Positions 8,849 to 17,187 of a DNA stretch of 64,000 nucleotides are shown here, piece after piece. The notes below the pieces were generated by a model that saw nothing but the letters and a program-made list of their open reading frames with translations, searched no databases and was not told the origin of the DNA. Position numbers and translations under genes: made by a program. Position 1 is the stretch's first letter. Every line of letters begins with the position of its first letter. Source of the stretch: Paenibacillus jilunlii (GTDB lineage: Bacteria > Bacillota > Bacilli > Paenibacillales > Paenibacillaceae); assembly GCF_900102965.1 (NCBI RefSeq), contig NZ_FNGM01000001.1, positions 726,294 to 790,293 of the forward strand. The letters run 5' to 3'.

Positions 8849-9952
8849 ATGTCAACGGAACAAGAACAGCTTAAGGATTATATGCGGCTGCCGGCAGAGG
8901 TATTGTATCAGGAAGAGCTGGAGGCGCTGCGCAAGGAGGACAAAGGAAATATCCCGGCTGGCTGGCAGATGTCTCCGCGTGCGGTGCTGACATTTATCGC
9001 AGGCGGCAAGGCTGGCAAAAAGGTGATTACGCCTAAATACATCGGCAACACGCGCCTGATCGAAATGGCGGTTGCTACGCTGGTCACGGACCGGGCGCTG
9101 CTGCTGATCGGCGAGCCGGGGACGGCCAAGTCCTGGCTGTCGGAGAATCTGGCTGCGGCGATTTACGGCAACTCGGGGCTGGTCGTCCAGGGAACTGCGG
9201 GCACCAGTGAAGAGCATGTGCGTTATTCCTGGAATTACGCCATGCTGCTGGCGAACGGGCCGACTCCTGAAGCGCTGGTCAAAAGCCCGATTATGAGGGC
9301 CATGGAGGACGGCGGAATCGCCCGGTTTGAAGAGATTTCACGCTGCGCCTCTGAAGTGCAGGATGCGCTGATCTCCATCCTGTCGGAGAAGACCATCTCC
9401 GTACCGGAGCTTGGCAAGGAGGCGGGAGCGCGCAAGGGCTTCTCCATCATCGCCACTGCCAATACCAGAGACCGCGGAGTCAATGAAATGTCGGCTGCGC
9501 TGAAGCGGCGCTTCAATATTATTGTGCTGCCAGCGCCGACCGATATCGAAACGGAACTCTCCATTGTGAAAAAACGGGTGGCAGAGATTGCATCGTCCTA
9601 TAATCTGGGGGCAGCCGTTCCGGCAGATGAAGCGCTGCTTAAGGTTGTGACCATCTTCCGCGAGCTGCGCAGCGGCATGACGCTGGACAAGAAGGAGAAG
9701 GTGAAAACTCCTGCAGGGGTTATCTCCACCGCCGAGGCCATCTCGCTGCTGACGAACAGCATGGCGCTAGCGGCCAGCTTCGGGGACGGCGAGCTGACGG
9801 ACCGTGACCTTGCCGCCGGGCTTCAAGGGGCAGTTGTCAAGGATGATGACAAGGATAAGCTGGTCTGGAAGGAATATCTGGATAATGTGATGAAGAAAAA
9901 AGGAGCGGAATGGCGCGGTCTCTACCAGGCCTGTAAGGAGATGAACGAGTGA
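8849..9952 (+). CDS. MoxR-family AAA+ ATPase
   Basis: A 367-residue AAA+ ATPase. Walker A is GEPGTAKS (residues 88-95), Walker B is ARFEEISRC, sensor 1 is IIATANTRDRG, and the arginine-finger region is SAALKRRFN. MoxR ATPases work as hexameric chaperones that act with VWA-domain partners, often inserting metal or remodelling a target complex. The start at 8849 follows AAAGGAGAG; an upstream in-frame ATG at 8816 would add eleven residues. The 3-prime end overlaps the DUF5682-like gene by four bases, so the two are coupled. Its VWA partner is the last gene of the operon. Confidence 0.9.
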   Translation: MSTEQEQLKDYMRLPAEVLYQEELEALRKEDKGNIPAGWQMSPRAVLTFIAGGKAGKKVITPKYIGNTRLIEMAVATLVTDRALLLIGEPGTAKSWLSENLAAAIYGNSGLVVQGTAGTSEEHVRYSWNYAMLLANGPTPEALVKSPIMRAMEDGGIARFEEISRCASEVQDALISILSEKTISVPELGKEAGARKGFSIIATANTRDRGVNEMSAALKRRFNIIVLPAPTDIETELSIVKKRVAEIASSYNLGAAVPADEALLKVVTIFRELRSGMTLDKKEKVKTPAGVISTAEAISLLTNSMALAASFGDGELTDRDLAAGLQGAVVKDDDKDKLVWKEYLDNVMKKKGAEWRGLYQACKEMNE

Positions 9953-12297
9953 ACGCGACTGCTGAAGCCGGGGTACATATTTTCGGAGTGCGGCACCTGT
10001 CTCCGGGCGGCGCGAAGCATCTGCTGGAATACCTGAATGAGCTTCAGCCGACGGCGGTGCTGATCGAAGGCCCAAGCGATGCCACGGATGAAATCCGCCA
10101 TTTGACACATCGCTCTACGCAACCTCCGGTGGCCATCTTGGCTTTTACGGAGGATTTGCCGGTACGTACTGCCCTGTGGCCGTTAGCGGTCTATTCACCG
10201 GAATACCAGGGCATGAAATGGGCCAGGGACAATGGGGCGGAGGCGGCGTTTATTGATCTTCCCTCCTCGGTCATTTTAAGCCTGCAGGATGTTATGCGCC
10301 GGGAAGGCACCTCCGGCAGGGGGGAAGTGAAGCCGGAAGCGGATGAGGCGGGCGAGCCGTCCACAGAAGAGGCAGAGCAGCAGGAATCGGTGTACAGCCG
10401 GATTGCCCGGCTTGCCGGTGAGCATGACTATGATATGTATTGGGAACGCAATTACGAGCATAACGCAAATGCCGGAGCGTACCGTGCGGCCATTCTTTCG
10501 TTCTCCGCCGAAATGCGCCTGCTCTCCGAGAGCAGGGAGCAGCTGGAGCAGCCGAAGGAGCATGCGTACAACACCCTGCGCGAGGCGTATATGCGGCGGC
10601 AGATCCGGAAGACAATCGCAGCCGGACACGCACCGGACAAAATCGTGGTTATCTGTGGCGCGTACCATGCCTCAGCGCTTGCCGATCTGTCGGATGTCCT
10701 GGCTGACAAGGAGCTGGCGGGTCTGCCCTCGCGCAGCACCAAGCTGACGCTGATGCCGTATTCCTACTACAAGCTCTCTACCATGTCAGGTTATGGGGCG
10801 GGGAATGGAGCCCCGCACTACTTTGAGATGATGTGGGAGACGATGGCCTCCGGAAGGCCGGAGGAGCTGGCACATCTCTATCTGTCTACAGTGGCGGGCT
10901 ATCTGCGCAGCAGCGGGACACACCGCTCTACCGCCGAGGTGATCGAGGCGGTGCGGCTGGCGGAGTCGCTGGCTGCACTGCATGGTGGAAGCGCGCCTAC
11001 CCTGCGCGATTTGCGGGATGCCGCGCAGACGCTGCTGGGCCACGGCGATTTGTCCGTGATCGCCGACGCCCTGGTGCGGGTGGATGTGGGGACGGCCATC
11101 GGCCATCTGGCCGATGGCGTCAGCCAGACACCCATACAGGATGATCTGAACCGGCTGCTCAAGCGGTATAAGCTGGAGAAGTATAAATCGACCGTAGCCA
11201 GCGAGCTGCCGCTCGATCTTCGCGAGAACCGCAGAGTGTCCAGCGAGGAAGCTGCCTATCTGGATCTGCACCGGTCGATATTGTTCCACAGGCTGAAGCT
11301 GCTGGGCATTACTTTTGCCAAGAACAGGCCCAGTGGACAAGACGCGGCGACCTGGGCGGAATACTGGATCATCCAGTGGTCGCCGGAGGTGGAAATCCAG
11401 GTCGTCGAATCGACCCTGCTCGGGGAGACGATTGAAGTAGCGGCTGCATATATGCTGCGTGAGAAGCTGCAGGCCTGCCGTTCCATCGCAGAGGCCTCGC
11501 TGCTCATCCGGGTCGCCTGCGAGTGCGGAATGACGGCACAGATGGAGGAGGCCAGCCGGGTGCTGCAGGGGCTGGCGGTGGACAGCCGCGATGTAGTCGG
11601 CATTGCCGCTGCTGCCCGTGAGCTGGCAACCATCATCGGCTTCGGTGACATCCGCAAGGTGGACACCGTGCCGCTCACGCCGCTGCTGGAAGAGCTGTTC
11701 CGGCGCGGCTGCCTGTTCCTGCCGGATGCCAGCGGCTGCAATGACGAGGCCGCAGGCCAGATGATTGTGGCGATGAATGAGCTGAACGCCATTTCGCTGG
11801 ACCACAGCGAAACGGTAGACGAAGCACTGTGGCTGCAGGAACTGCTGCATTTGTCAGAGCGGGATGACCGCAATCCGCGGTTGTCCGGCTTCGCCTGTGC
11901 CATTCTGATGGAGCGTGGAGCGGTCTCTGCTGAGGAGGTTGCATCCGAAGTTTCGCGCCGTTTGTCTCCCGGCATCCCGGCCGATCTCGGGGCGGGCTGG
12001 TTTGAAGGCCTGTCGATGCGCAACCGGTATGGACTGCTGTCCAGAATGAGCCTCTGGGAGCAGCTTAACGATTATATCAATGCGCTTGAGGATGATGAAT
12101 TCAAGCGGGCGCTGGTGTTTCTGCGCCGGGCGTTCAGCACCTTCTCGCCAAGAGAGAAAACGATGATCTCCGAGCTGCTCGGTGAGCTGTGGGGTGTAGA
12201 TAGTGAGCAGGCGGCAGAGATCCTTACCGGAGAACTGAAGGAGGATGAAGCCAAAATGCTGGATGATTTGAATGATTTTGACTTCGGGGATTTATAG
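9949..12297 (+). CDS. DUF5682-like protein of the MoxR-VWA operon
   Basis: A 782-residue protein matching what I know of the DUF5682 family, which occurs beside MoxR and VWA genes. The N-terminal third has HIFGVRHLSPGGAKHL (about residues 9-24), AVLIEGPSDA (near 36-45) and VVICGAYHASAL (near 230). The spaced HxxGxRH, Glu and GxYH signatures recall the Tiki/TraB/ChaN/erythromycin-esterase superfamily, so a metal-dependent hydrolase-like fold is my inference. Residues 125-145 are an acidic, low-complexity insert. The C-terminal two thirds are helical, without a recognised domain. A GTG start overlaps the MoxR stop (GTGA), behind AAGGAG. It ends directly before the VWA gene. Confidence 0.75.
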   Translation: MNATAEAGVHIFGVRHLSPGGAKHLLEYLNELQPTAVLIEGPSDATDEIRHLTHRSTQPPVAILAFTEDLPVRTALWPLAVYSPEYQGMKWARDNGAEAAFIDLPSSVILSLQDVMRREGTSGRGEVKPEADEAGEPSTEEAEQQESVYSRIARLAGEHDYDMYWERNYEHNANAGAYRAAILSFSAEMRLLSESREQLEQPKEHAYNTLREAYMRRQIRKTIAAGHAPDKIVVICGAYHASALADLSDVLADKELAGLPSRSTKLTLMPYSYYKLSTMSGYGAGNGAPHYFEMMWETMASGRPEELAHLYLSTVAGYLRSSGTHRSTAEVIEAVRLAESLAALHGGSAPTLRDLRDAAQTLLGHGDLSVIADALVRVDVGTAIGHLADGVSQTPIQDDLNRLLKRYKLEKYKSTVASELPLDLRENRRVSSEEAAYLDLHRSILFHRLKLLGITFAKNRPSGQDAATWAEYWIIQWSPEVEIQVVESTLLGETIEVAAAYMLREKLQACRSIAEASLLIRVACECGMTAQMEEASRVLQGLAVDSRDVVGIAAAARELATIIGFGDIRKVDTVPLTPLLEELFRRGCLFLPDASGCNDEAAGQMIVAMNELNAISLDHSETVDEALWLQELLHLSERDDRNPRLSGFACAILMERGAVSAEEVASEVSRRLSPGIPADLGAGWFEGLSMRNRYGLLSRMSLWEQLNDYINALEDDEFKRALVFLRRAFSTFSPREKTMISELLGELWGVDSEQAAEILTGELKEDEAKMLDDLNDFDFGDL

Positions 12298-13509
12298 ATG
12301 ATGAACGACAACAAGCAAGAAAGCACAGTGACCCGTTGGCGGCTGATTCTGGGCCAGGAAGCCGAAGCTTCACTAGCAGGTTATGGTGAAGGCGGCCAGC
12401 TCCATCTGACTGAAGAGGAAATGATCATGGATTCAGCGCTTGCCGCCATCTATGATGAGACAGGCGGGGGAAGCAGCTCCGGCAATTCTCCCGGCGGCAG
12501 AGGCAAAGGGGCAGGGACCGGCCATGCTGCCCTGCATCTCTCCAAATGGCTGGGCGATGTGCGCAGTTATTTCCCTGAAGATGTGGTCTCGATCATCCAG
12601 AGCGATGCCATGGAACGCCGGGGCTGGAAGCAGCTGCTGTTCGAGCCGGAGCTGCTGGCGGCGGTGAAGCCGGATATCCAGCTGGTAGGCACACTTTTGT
12701 CACTCAAGGGCAAAATCCCGGAGAAGACCAAAGACACCGCAAGAATGCTGGTCAAGGCGCTGGTGGATGACCTGGTCAAGCTGCTGGAGACCGATATCCG
12801 CCGTGCTGTTACCGGAGCGCTGAACAAGCGGCAGCATTCTCCGCTGCCCTCGCTCAGCGGGCTGGACTGGAAGCTGACCATCCAGCGGAATCTCAAGCAT
12901 TACAATCAGGAGCGGCGGAAGATTATCCCCGAACGCTTTTATTATTTTGACCGGGCGCGCCGCAGCAAGGAATGGACCGTTATTGTCGATATTGACCAGA
13001 GCGGTTCGATGGCCAGCTCGATTATCTGGGCTTCGGTCATCGGGTCCATCTTCGCCAGCATTCCGGCGCTGAATACCCGTGTAGTGGTCTTCGATACCGA
13101 AGTAGTGGATTTGACTGAACAGTGTGCGAATGATCCGGTGGATATGCTTTTCGGGATTCAGCTTGGCGGGGGAACGGACATCCACAAATCGGTGAAATAC
13201 TGCGAGCAGTTCATTGAAGAACCGAAGAAGACGTTGTTCATTATCGTCTCGGATCTGTATGAGAACGGCAACCAGGCCGGGCTGGTCCGGCGGATGCGCG
13301 AACTGCGCGAATCGGGTGTCCGCACGATGACGCTGCTGGCGCTGTCGGATGAAGGGAAGCCCTCCTATGATGAGCGTCTGGCCGGACAGCTGTCCCGTGA
13401 CGGCACACCATGCTTCGCCTGTACGCCGGCCCTGCTGCCCGTGCTTGTAGAAGGGGCGCTCAAAGGCCAGGATCTCGGCGGGCTGGCCAAACGTCTCGGG
13501 GCTTCATGA
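12298..13509 (+). CDS. VWA-domain (CoxE-like) protein, partner of the MoxR ATPase
   Basis: This 403-residue protein has a disordered Gly/Ser-rich segment near residues 55-75, a helical middle, and a C-terminal von Willebrand factor A domain. The metal-ion-dependent adhesion site is intact: IDQSGSM (DxSxS, near residue 234), the Thr in GGGTDIHKS, and the Asp in IVSDLYENG. There is no signal peptide, so it is cytosolic. VWA proteins of this kind bind MoxR ATPases and recruit their substrates. The ATG (12298, or 12301) begins on the stop of the DUF5682-like gene, implying strict co-expression. No terminator follows; the next 45 bases carry a new promoter. Confidence 0.87.
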   Translation: MMNDNKQESTVTRWRLILGQEAEASLAGYGEGGQLHLTEEEMIMDSALAAIYDETGGGSSSGNSPGGRGKGAGTGHAALHLSKWLGDVRSYFPEDVVSIIQSDAMERRGWKQLLFEPELLAAVKPDIQLVGTLLSLKGKIPEKTKDTARMLVKALVDDLVKLLETDIRRAVTGALNKRQHSPLPSLSGLDWKLTIQRNLKHYNQERRKIIPERFYYFDRARRSKEWTVIVDIDQSGSMASSIIWASVIGSIFASIPALNTRVVVFDTEVVDLTEQCANDPVDMLFGIQLGGGTDIHKSVKYCEQFIEEPKKTLFIIVSDLYENGNQAGLVRRMRELRESGVRTMTLLALSDEGKPSYDERLAGQLSRDGTPCFACTPALLPVLVEGALKGQDLGGLAKRLGAS

Positions 13510-13553
13510 CAGCCGATATTTTTTTCCAAATGCCGCTTCTTTACAATCACATA

Positions 13554-13582
13554 TTGTGTAAGCTGCATATATCATTTATAAT
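13554..13582 (+). promoter_or_regulatory. Sigma-A-type promoter of asd
   Basis: TTGTGT (13554-13559) and a perfect TATAAT (13577-13582) are separated by 17 bp, 55 bp before the asd ATG. A GAAAGGAAATG ribosome region follows at 13619-13629. Confidence 0.65.
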
Positions 13583-13636
13583 CGGTTATTAAAAAGCACC
13601 TATCGATGGGCGCGGCTTGAAAGGAAATGAATTCTT

Positions 13637-14722
13637 ATGTCAAGTAAGTTGAGAGCGGGTATCGTCGGGGGTACCGGTATGGTGGGCCAGCGTTTTATTG
13701 CACTGCTTGAGAATCATCCATGGTTTCAGGTAACGGCTATTGCTGCAAGTGCAAACTCGGCAGGCAAGACTTATGAAGAATCGGTCAAAAACAGATGGAA
13801 GCTGTCCACTCCTATGCCTGAAGCTGTCAAAAGTATCATGGTGCAGGATGCCTCCAAGGTTGAGGAAGTGGCTAAGGATGTCGATCTGATTTTCTGTGCC
13901 GTTGATATGAAAAAAGAAGAAATTAAGGCACTGGAAGAGGCCTATGCGCGCACAGGAACTCCGGTCATTTCCAATAACTCCGCGCACCGCTGGACGCCGG
14001 ATGTTCCTATGGTGATCCCTGAGATCAACCCGGAGCATCTGGAAGTGATTGCCCAGCAGCGTAAACGTCTGGGTACGGAAACCGGCTTTATCGCCGTGAA
14101 GCCCAACTGCTCGATTCAGAGCTATATGCCTACACTGCATGCGCTTCAGGATTTCAAGCCTTCGAAGGTTGTAGTTACAACCTACCAGGCGATTTCCGGA
14201 GCAGGCAAGACGTTTGCCGATTGGCCGGAAATGGTCGATAACGTCATCCCTTATATTGGCGGCGAAGAAGAGAAGAGCGAGCAGGAGCCGCTGCGGATCT
14301 GGGGCAATGTGACCGATGAAGGCATCGTAAAAAGCGAGCAGCCTGTCATTACGACCCAGTGTATCCGTGTTCCGGTTGCAGACGGCCATATGGCCGCCGT
14401 ATTCGCCTCCTTTGAGCAAAAGCCTTCCAAGGAAGAGATTCTGGAACGCTGGAACAGCTTTCAAGGCCGTCCGCAGGCGCTCGGCCTGCCAAGCGCACCT
14501 AAGCAGTTCATTACCTATTTCGCAGAGGAAAACCGTCCGCAGACGCAGCTGGACCGTGACATCGAGAACGGCATGGGCATCTCGGCGGGAAGACTCCGCG
14601 AGGATTCGCTGTACGATTATAAATTTGTCAGCCTGTCCCATAATACGGTAAGAGGCGCCGCCGGCGGAGCGGTGCTGATCGCCGAGCTGCTCAAAGCCGA
14701 AGGCTATATCCAGCCGAAATAA
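13637..14722 (+). CDS. asd: Aspartate-semialdehyde dehydrogenase, archaeal/fungal type
   Basis: This 361-residue enzyme reduces aspartyl-4-phosphate to aspartate semialdehyde with NADPH, a branch-point step for lysine, diaminopimelate, threonine and methionine. It shows the Rossmann motif GIVGGTGMVGQRF (residues 8-20), the catalytic Cys158 in KPNCSIQSYMPTL, and the second-domain stretch ISGAGKTFADW. These motifs and the overall length follow the archaeal/fungal (TIGR00978-type) subfamily rather than the usual bacterial USG-1/Asd type. It has its own promoter and is followed by a strong hairpin, so it is monocistronic. Whether a classical asd also exists elsewhere cannot be seen. Confidence 0.88.
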   Translation: MSSKLRAGIVGGTGMVGQRFIALLENHPWFQVTAIAASANSAGKTYEESVKNRWKLSTPMPEAVKSIMVQDASKVEEVAKDVDLIFCAVDMKKEEIKALEEAYARTGTPVISNNSAHRWTPDVPMVIPEINPEHLEVIAQQRKRLGTETGFIAVKPNCSIQSYMPTLHALQDFKPSKVVVTTYQAISGAGKTFADWPEMVDNVIPYIGGEEEKSEQEPLRIWGNVTDEGIVKSEQPVITTQCIRVPVADGHMAAVFASFEQKPSKEEILERWNSFQGRPQALGLPSAPKQFITYFAEENRPQTQLDRDIENGMGISAGRLREDSLYDYKFVSLSHNTVRGAAGGAVLIAELLKAEGYIQPK

Positions 14723-14744
14723 TTCCTTATAATGATTTGGCGAA

Positions 14745-14779
14745 CAACAGCCTGCCGGAGGATCTCCGGCAGGCTGTTG
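14745..14779 (+). terminator. Strong 15-bp hairpin after asd
   Basis: CAACAGCCTGCCGGA (14745-14759) and TCCGGCAGGCTGTTG (14765-14779) form a perfect stem around a five-base loop. No T-tract follows on the plus strand, so it may terminate poorly or protect the asd transcript's 3-prime end. Confidence 0.6.
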
Positions 14780-14789
14780 GCGTATGAAC

Positions 14790-14818
14790 CTGACATATTG
14801 TACATGAAATGGTAAGAT
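14790..14818 (+). promoter_or_regulatory. Promoter of the small basic protein gene
   Basis: CTGACA (14790-14795) and TAAGAT (14813-14818) are spaced by exactly 17 bp, 45 bp ahead of the GTG start at 14863. Confidence 0.55.
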
Positions 14819-14862
14819 AGATGATGGCAGGACGAAAACTAAATACCGGGTGGAGTGATAGA

Positions 14863-15042
14863 GTGGCAAAAAGTAAAGGCGGCGGCACAGGCAGAGGCAC
14901 AGGGAGCAAAGGCTGGACCCGCTGGAACAAAACGGCTAAGCCTGTGAAGGCGGTCAAAGGAAGAACTGCCGGGGGAACTGGCGGCAAAAGCGCGTCCGCG
15001 GCAAAGGGCGGCAGTGCAAAACAAACCGGGAGCAGCAAGTAA
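14863..15042 (+). CDS. Small basic Gly/Lys-rich protein of unknown function
   Basis: A 59-residue, strongly basic, low-complexity protein (MAKSKGGGTGRGTGSKGW at the start, then alternating Lys, Gly, Ala and Ser). It has no hydrophobic segment and no cysteine. The GTG at 14863 is preferred because GGGTGGAG lies seven bases upstream; an earlier ATG at 14821 would place the start almost on the promoter. The composition suggests nucleic-acid binding or a disordered spore- or ribosome-associated peptide, but this is speculation. I do not recognise the family. A promoter of its own supports expression. Confidence 0.6.
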   Translation: MAKSKGGGTGRGTGSKGWTRWNKTAKPVKAVKGRTAGGTGGKSASAAKGGSAKQTGSSK

Positions 15043-15150
15043 AATAGCCGGTTGCTCATAAATCATCATTAAATAGCATCTGACTTGGACCTGTAGGGAT
15101 AACACGCGCCGGTCAGATGTTGTCCATTAAGTAAGAGAGCGGAGCCAGAC

Positions 15151-15858
15151 ATGAGAATCAACAAATACATAAGCGGGAGCGGGCTTTATCCGCGCCGGGA
15201 GACCGACAGATTAATTGCTGCCGGGCGGATTACGATCAATGGGCAGCCTTGTGACAAAGGTGCGCAAGTGGAGCCGGGCGACCTTGTAGCTGTCGACGGA
15301 GAGCCGGTCACAACGGTCACCAAGAAGCTGGTTTACCTGGCACTTAACAAGCCTGCAGGCATTACCTGCACATCCTCCCGTGAGGTAGAAGGGAATATCA
15401 TTGATTTTGTGGGATACCCGTCCCGGATATTTGCGGTGGGCAGGCTCGATAAATATTCGGAAGGCTTAATCCTTCTTACCAATGACGGCTCCATCGTAAA
15501 CCGGATGATGCGTGCAGAGAACGGGCATGAGAAGGAATATTCGGTTGCTGTAGACAAACCCGTGACCGATGAGTTTTTGCACAGAATGGCTGCTGGCATG
15601 GATATCCTGGGCACCCGGACTCTGCCATGCGAGACAGGCAGAATCAGCGATAATGAATTTCGGATTGTGCTCAAGCAAGGGTTGAATCTGCAAATCCGCC
15701 GCATGTGCAAGGAGCTGGGTTACCGGGTGCTCCGGCTGGAGCGGATCAGGATTATGAATATTGTACTCAGCGGGCTGGAGAGAGGGCAGTGGAGGCATCT
15801 GGAGCAGACCGAACTGGCGGAACTTTTTGCAAAGCTAAGCCATTCTGAGGATTTGTAG
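15151..15858 (+). CDS. rluF: 23S rRNA pseudouridine synthase, RluF type
   Basis: This 235-residue RsuA-family enzyme isomerises uridine to pseudouridine in 23S rRNA (position 2604 in E. coli numbering for RluF). An N-terminal S4 RNA-binding domain (RINKYISGSGLYPRRETDRLI, residues about 2-22 onwards) precedes the catalytic domain, whose motif GRLDKYSEGL places the nucleophilic Asp at residue 100. The C-terminal LNLQIRRMCKELGYRVLRL stretch and the RIRIMNI motif favour RluF over RluB or RsuA. It starts with ATG behind GAGAGCGGAG. Upstream, inverted repeat arms CATCTGAC and GTCAGATG (15077-15084, 15112-15119) could form a weak leader hairpin. Confidence 0.85.
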   Translation: MRINKYISGSGLYPRRETDRLIAAGRITINGQPCDKGAQVEPGDLVAVDGEPVTTVTKKLVYLALNKPAGITCTSSREVEGNIIDFVGYPSRIFAVGRLDKYSEGLILLTNDGSIVNRMMRAENGHEKEYSVAVDKPVTDEFLHRMAAGMDILGTRTLPCETGRISDNEFRIVLKQGLNLQIRRMCKELGYRVLRLERIRIMNIVLSGLERGQWRHLEQTELAELFAKLSHSEDL

Positions 15859-15889
15859 AAATAGAGAATGTTGGAGGAGGACTACGCTC

Positions 15890-16849
15890 ATGCGGATTGT
15901 CAGTATTTTGATCATCTTATTGGTTCTTGCCGGTTGTTCATCAAATGGGGGTACAGGGGATTCCAGCAATAAAGACACGAGCGAGGCTACTGCGGCTGCT
16001 GTATTGACATCACCATCGCCGCCGGCTTCACCGGCTGTAACGCCAATTCCCTCGCCGGAAGGTTCTGCTGCGGCATCATCCCGGATTGAGGATCAATATA
16101 CAGGTTTTGTTCACAAAGACTCTATAGTGCTTAACAGTGACAACTACGAGATTTACTACTGGAACAGCGGTGAATTCAATTACACGCAGTTTGTGGTTGC
16201 CAAGAACGGTGAGATCCTTTTTGACAGTAAAAAGAAGGGATTGGTTTTTGAAGGAGGGTACAGCTTTGATGAGGCCAAGAAGGTTTGGGCAGAAGCGCTC
16301 CTGCAAAATGACCGGCCGACGCTGCTGTTCAGCCTGGCGGACAACCGGCCGGAATCGGCGTATATTGTTCTTGAGGAAATAAACGGTGCGCTGCAGGTTA
16401 CTGTACACGATAATGTTCTCCTGAAATATGAGGATGCCGATCAGGACGGCAAGCTGGAGCTGTTAGCCAGCCCTTATTCCGGCCAGATGCCGCTGGGTCC
16501 TGCTTTGTTTGCGGTTTATGAACTCAAGGATAACCAATATGTCCCGAACACTGCCGGAACATTGCAATATTATAAAGACCAGCTGCCGCTGAAGGAACAG
16601 GAATATAAGTCAGCTCCCACAGAAAATAATTTTGAGGCATTGATCGATGTTTATCTGCTCCTGGACCGGCTGGATGAAGCTAAGGCGAAATTCCCCGAGT
16701 TCTATAAGTGGGCGGGACAAACGGCCGGAGACGGCGGCTTTGTGGACACCTACAGCCAGCTAATCCAAAATGGTTCATACGAACCGGTTAACGGATGGAT
16801 GGATAAACTCAAACCCCTGGAACATGGCCTCGCCCAAATGCCAAAGTAA
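15890..16849 (+). CDS. Putative lipoprotein of unknown function
   Basis: This 319-residue protein starts with a classical lipoprotein signal: MRIVSILIILLVLAGC with the lipobox LAGC placing the acylated Cys at residue 16. A Ser/Thr/Pro/Ala-rich linker (about residues 17-65) should extend the mature part away from the membrane. The rest contains a stretch DADQDGKLELLASPYSG that resembles an EF-hand-like or FG-GAP-like calcium loop (DxDxDG), and C-terminal helices. I recognise no enzyme motif. The ATG follows TGGAGGAGG. It lies 31 bases behind rluF and may be co-transcribed with it; a strong terminator follows. Confidence 0.7.
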   Translation: MRIVSILIILLVLAGCSSNGGTGDSSNKDTSEATAAAVLTSPSPPASPAVTPIPSPEGSAAASSRIEDQYTGFVHKDSIVLNSDNYEIYYWNSGEFNYTQFVVAKNGEILFDSKKKGLVFEGGYSFDEAKKVWAEALLQNDRPTLLFSLADNRPESAYIVLEEINGALQVTVHDNVLLKYEDADQDGKLELLASPYSGQMPLGPALFAVYELKDNQYVPNTAGTLQYYKDQLPLKEQEYKSAPTENNFEALIDVYLLLDRLDEAKAKFPEFYKWAGQTAGDGGFVDTYSQLIQNGSYEPVNGWMDKLKPLEHGLAQMPK

Positions 16850-16852
16850 AAG

Positions 16853-16901
16853 AAAATCCGTATTGTGCCGCTCCCTGCATTGGCGCAATACGGATTTTTT
16901 T
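16853..16901 (+). terminator. Terminator after the lipoprotein gene
   Basis: AAATCCGTATTGTGCC and GGCGCAATACGGATTT form a long stem with a 13-base loop, followed by a run of seven T residues. Confidence 0.9.
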
Positions 16902-16969
16902 CAGGAAATGAATATTTTATCAATTAGCTGTTGCAATAAAGCCGGTGAGCAAGCACAAGTTGGAATAAG

Positions 16970-17143
16970 GAAACTTATTTCTCCACAAAATCAAGAATCT
17001 TGAGAATTAAGTGGAAAGGAAACTTAATTGGGCCAAATTACTTCGACGCAGGCGTTATAAGCTGAATTAGTGCAACTTTTTCCACCTAAACTACCGGTGC
17101 ACAGGGTGCTCGATGAAATTAGTGTACCTTTTTCCACTTGAAA
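16970..17143. repeat. Cluster of degenerate ~28-bp repeats
   Basis: Two direct copies, 17063-17090 and 17115-17143, share AATTAGTG, then CTTTTTCCAC. A third, divergent copy in opposite orientation lies at 17004-17030 (AATTAAGTGGAAA, then CTTAATT), and a small hairpin, AATAAG, GAAA, CTTATT, lies near 16975. The rest of the 16902-17187 gap holds no gene or terminator that I can see. The copies look like an interspersed intergenic repeat rather than an operator array. Confidence 0.6.
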
Positions 17144-17187
17144 ATGTAGATAGGGAAATAAACCGAACGGTTTAGCCTTCCTTACTG

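Noticed and set aside
10786-11850. Long minus-strand open frame inside the DUF5682-like gene
   Set aside because: It is the antisense shadow of a well-supported gene; high GC at third positions removes stops. Amino-acid content is atypical (rich in Gln, Arg, His).
13640-14869. 409-residue minus-strand frame opposite asd
   Set aside because: Antisense shadow; no domain, no ribosome site, and the plus strand encodes a complete Asd.
16770-17003. 77-residue frame over the lipoprotein gene end and terminator
   Set aside because: It crosses a clear terminator and overlaps the lipoprotein gene in another frame.
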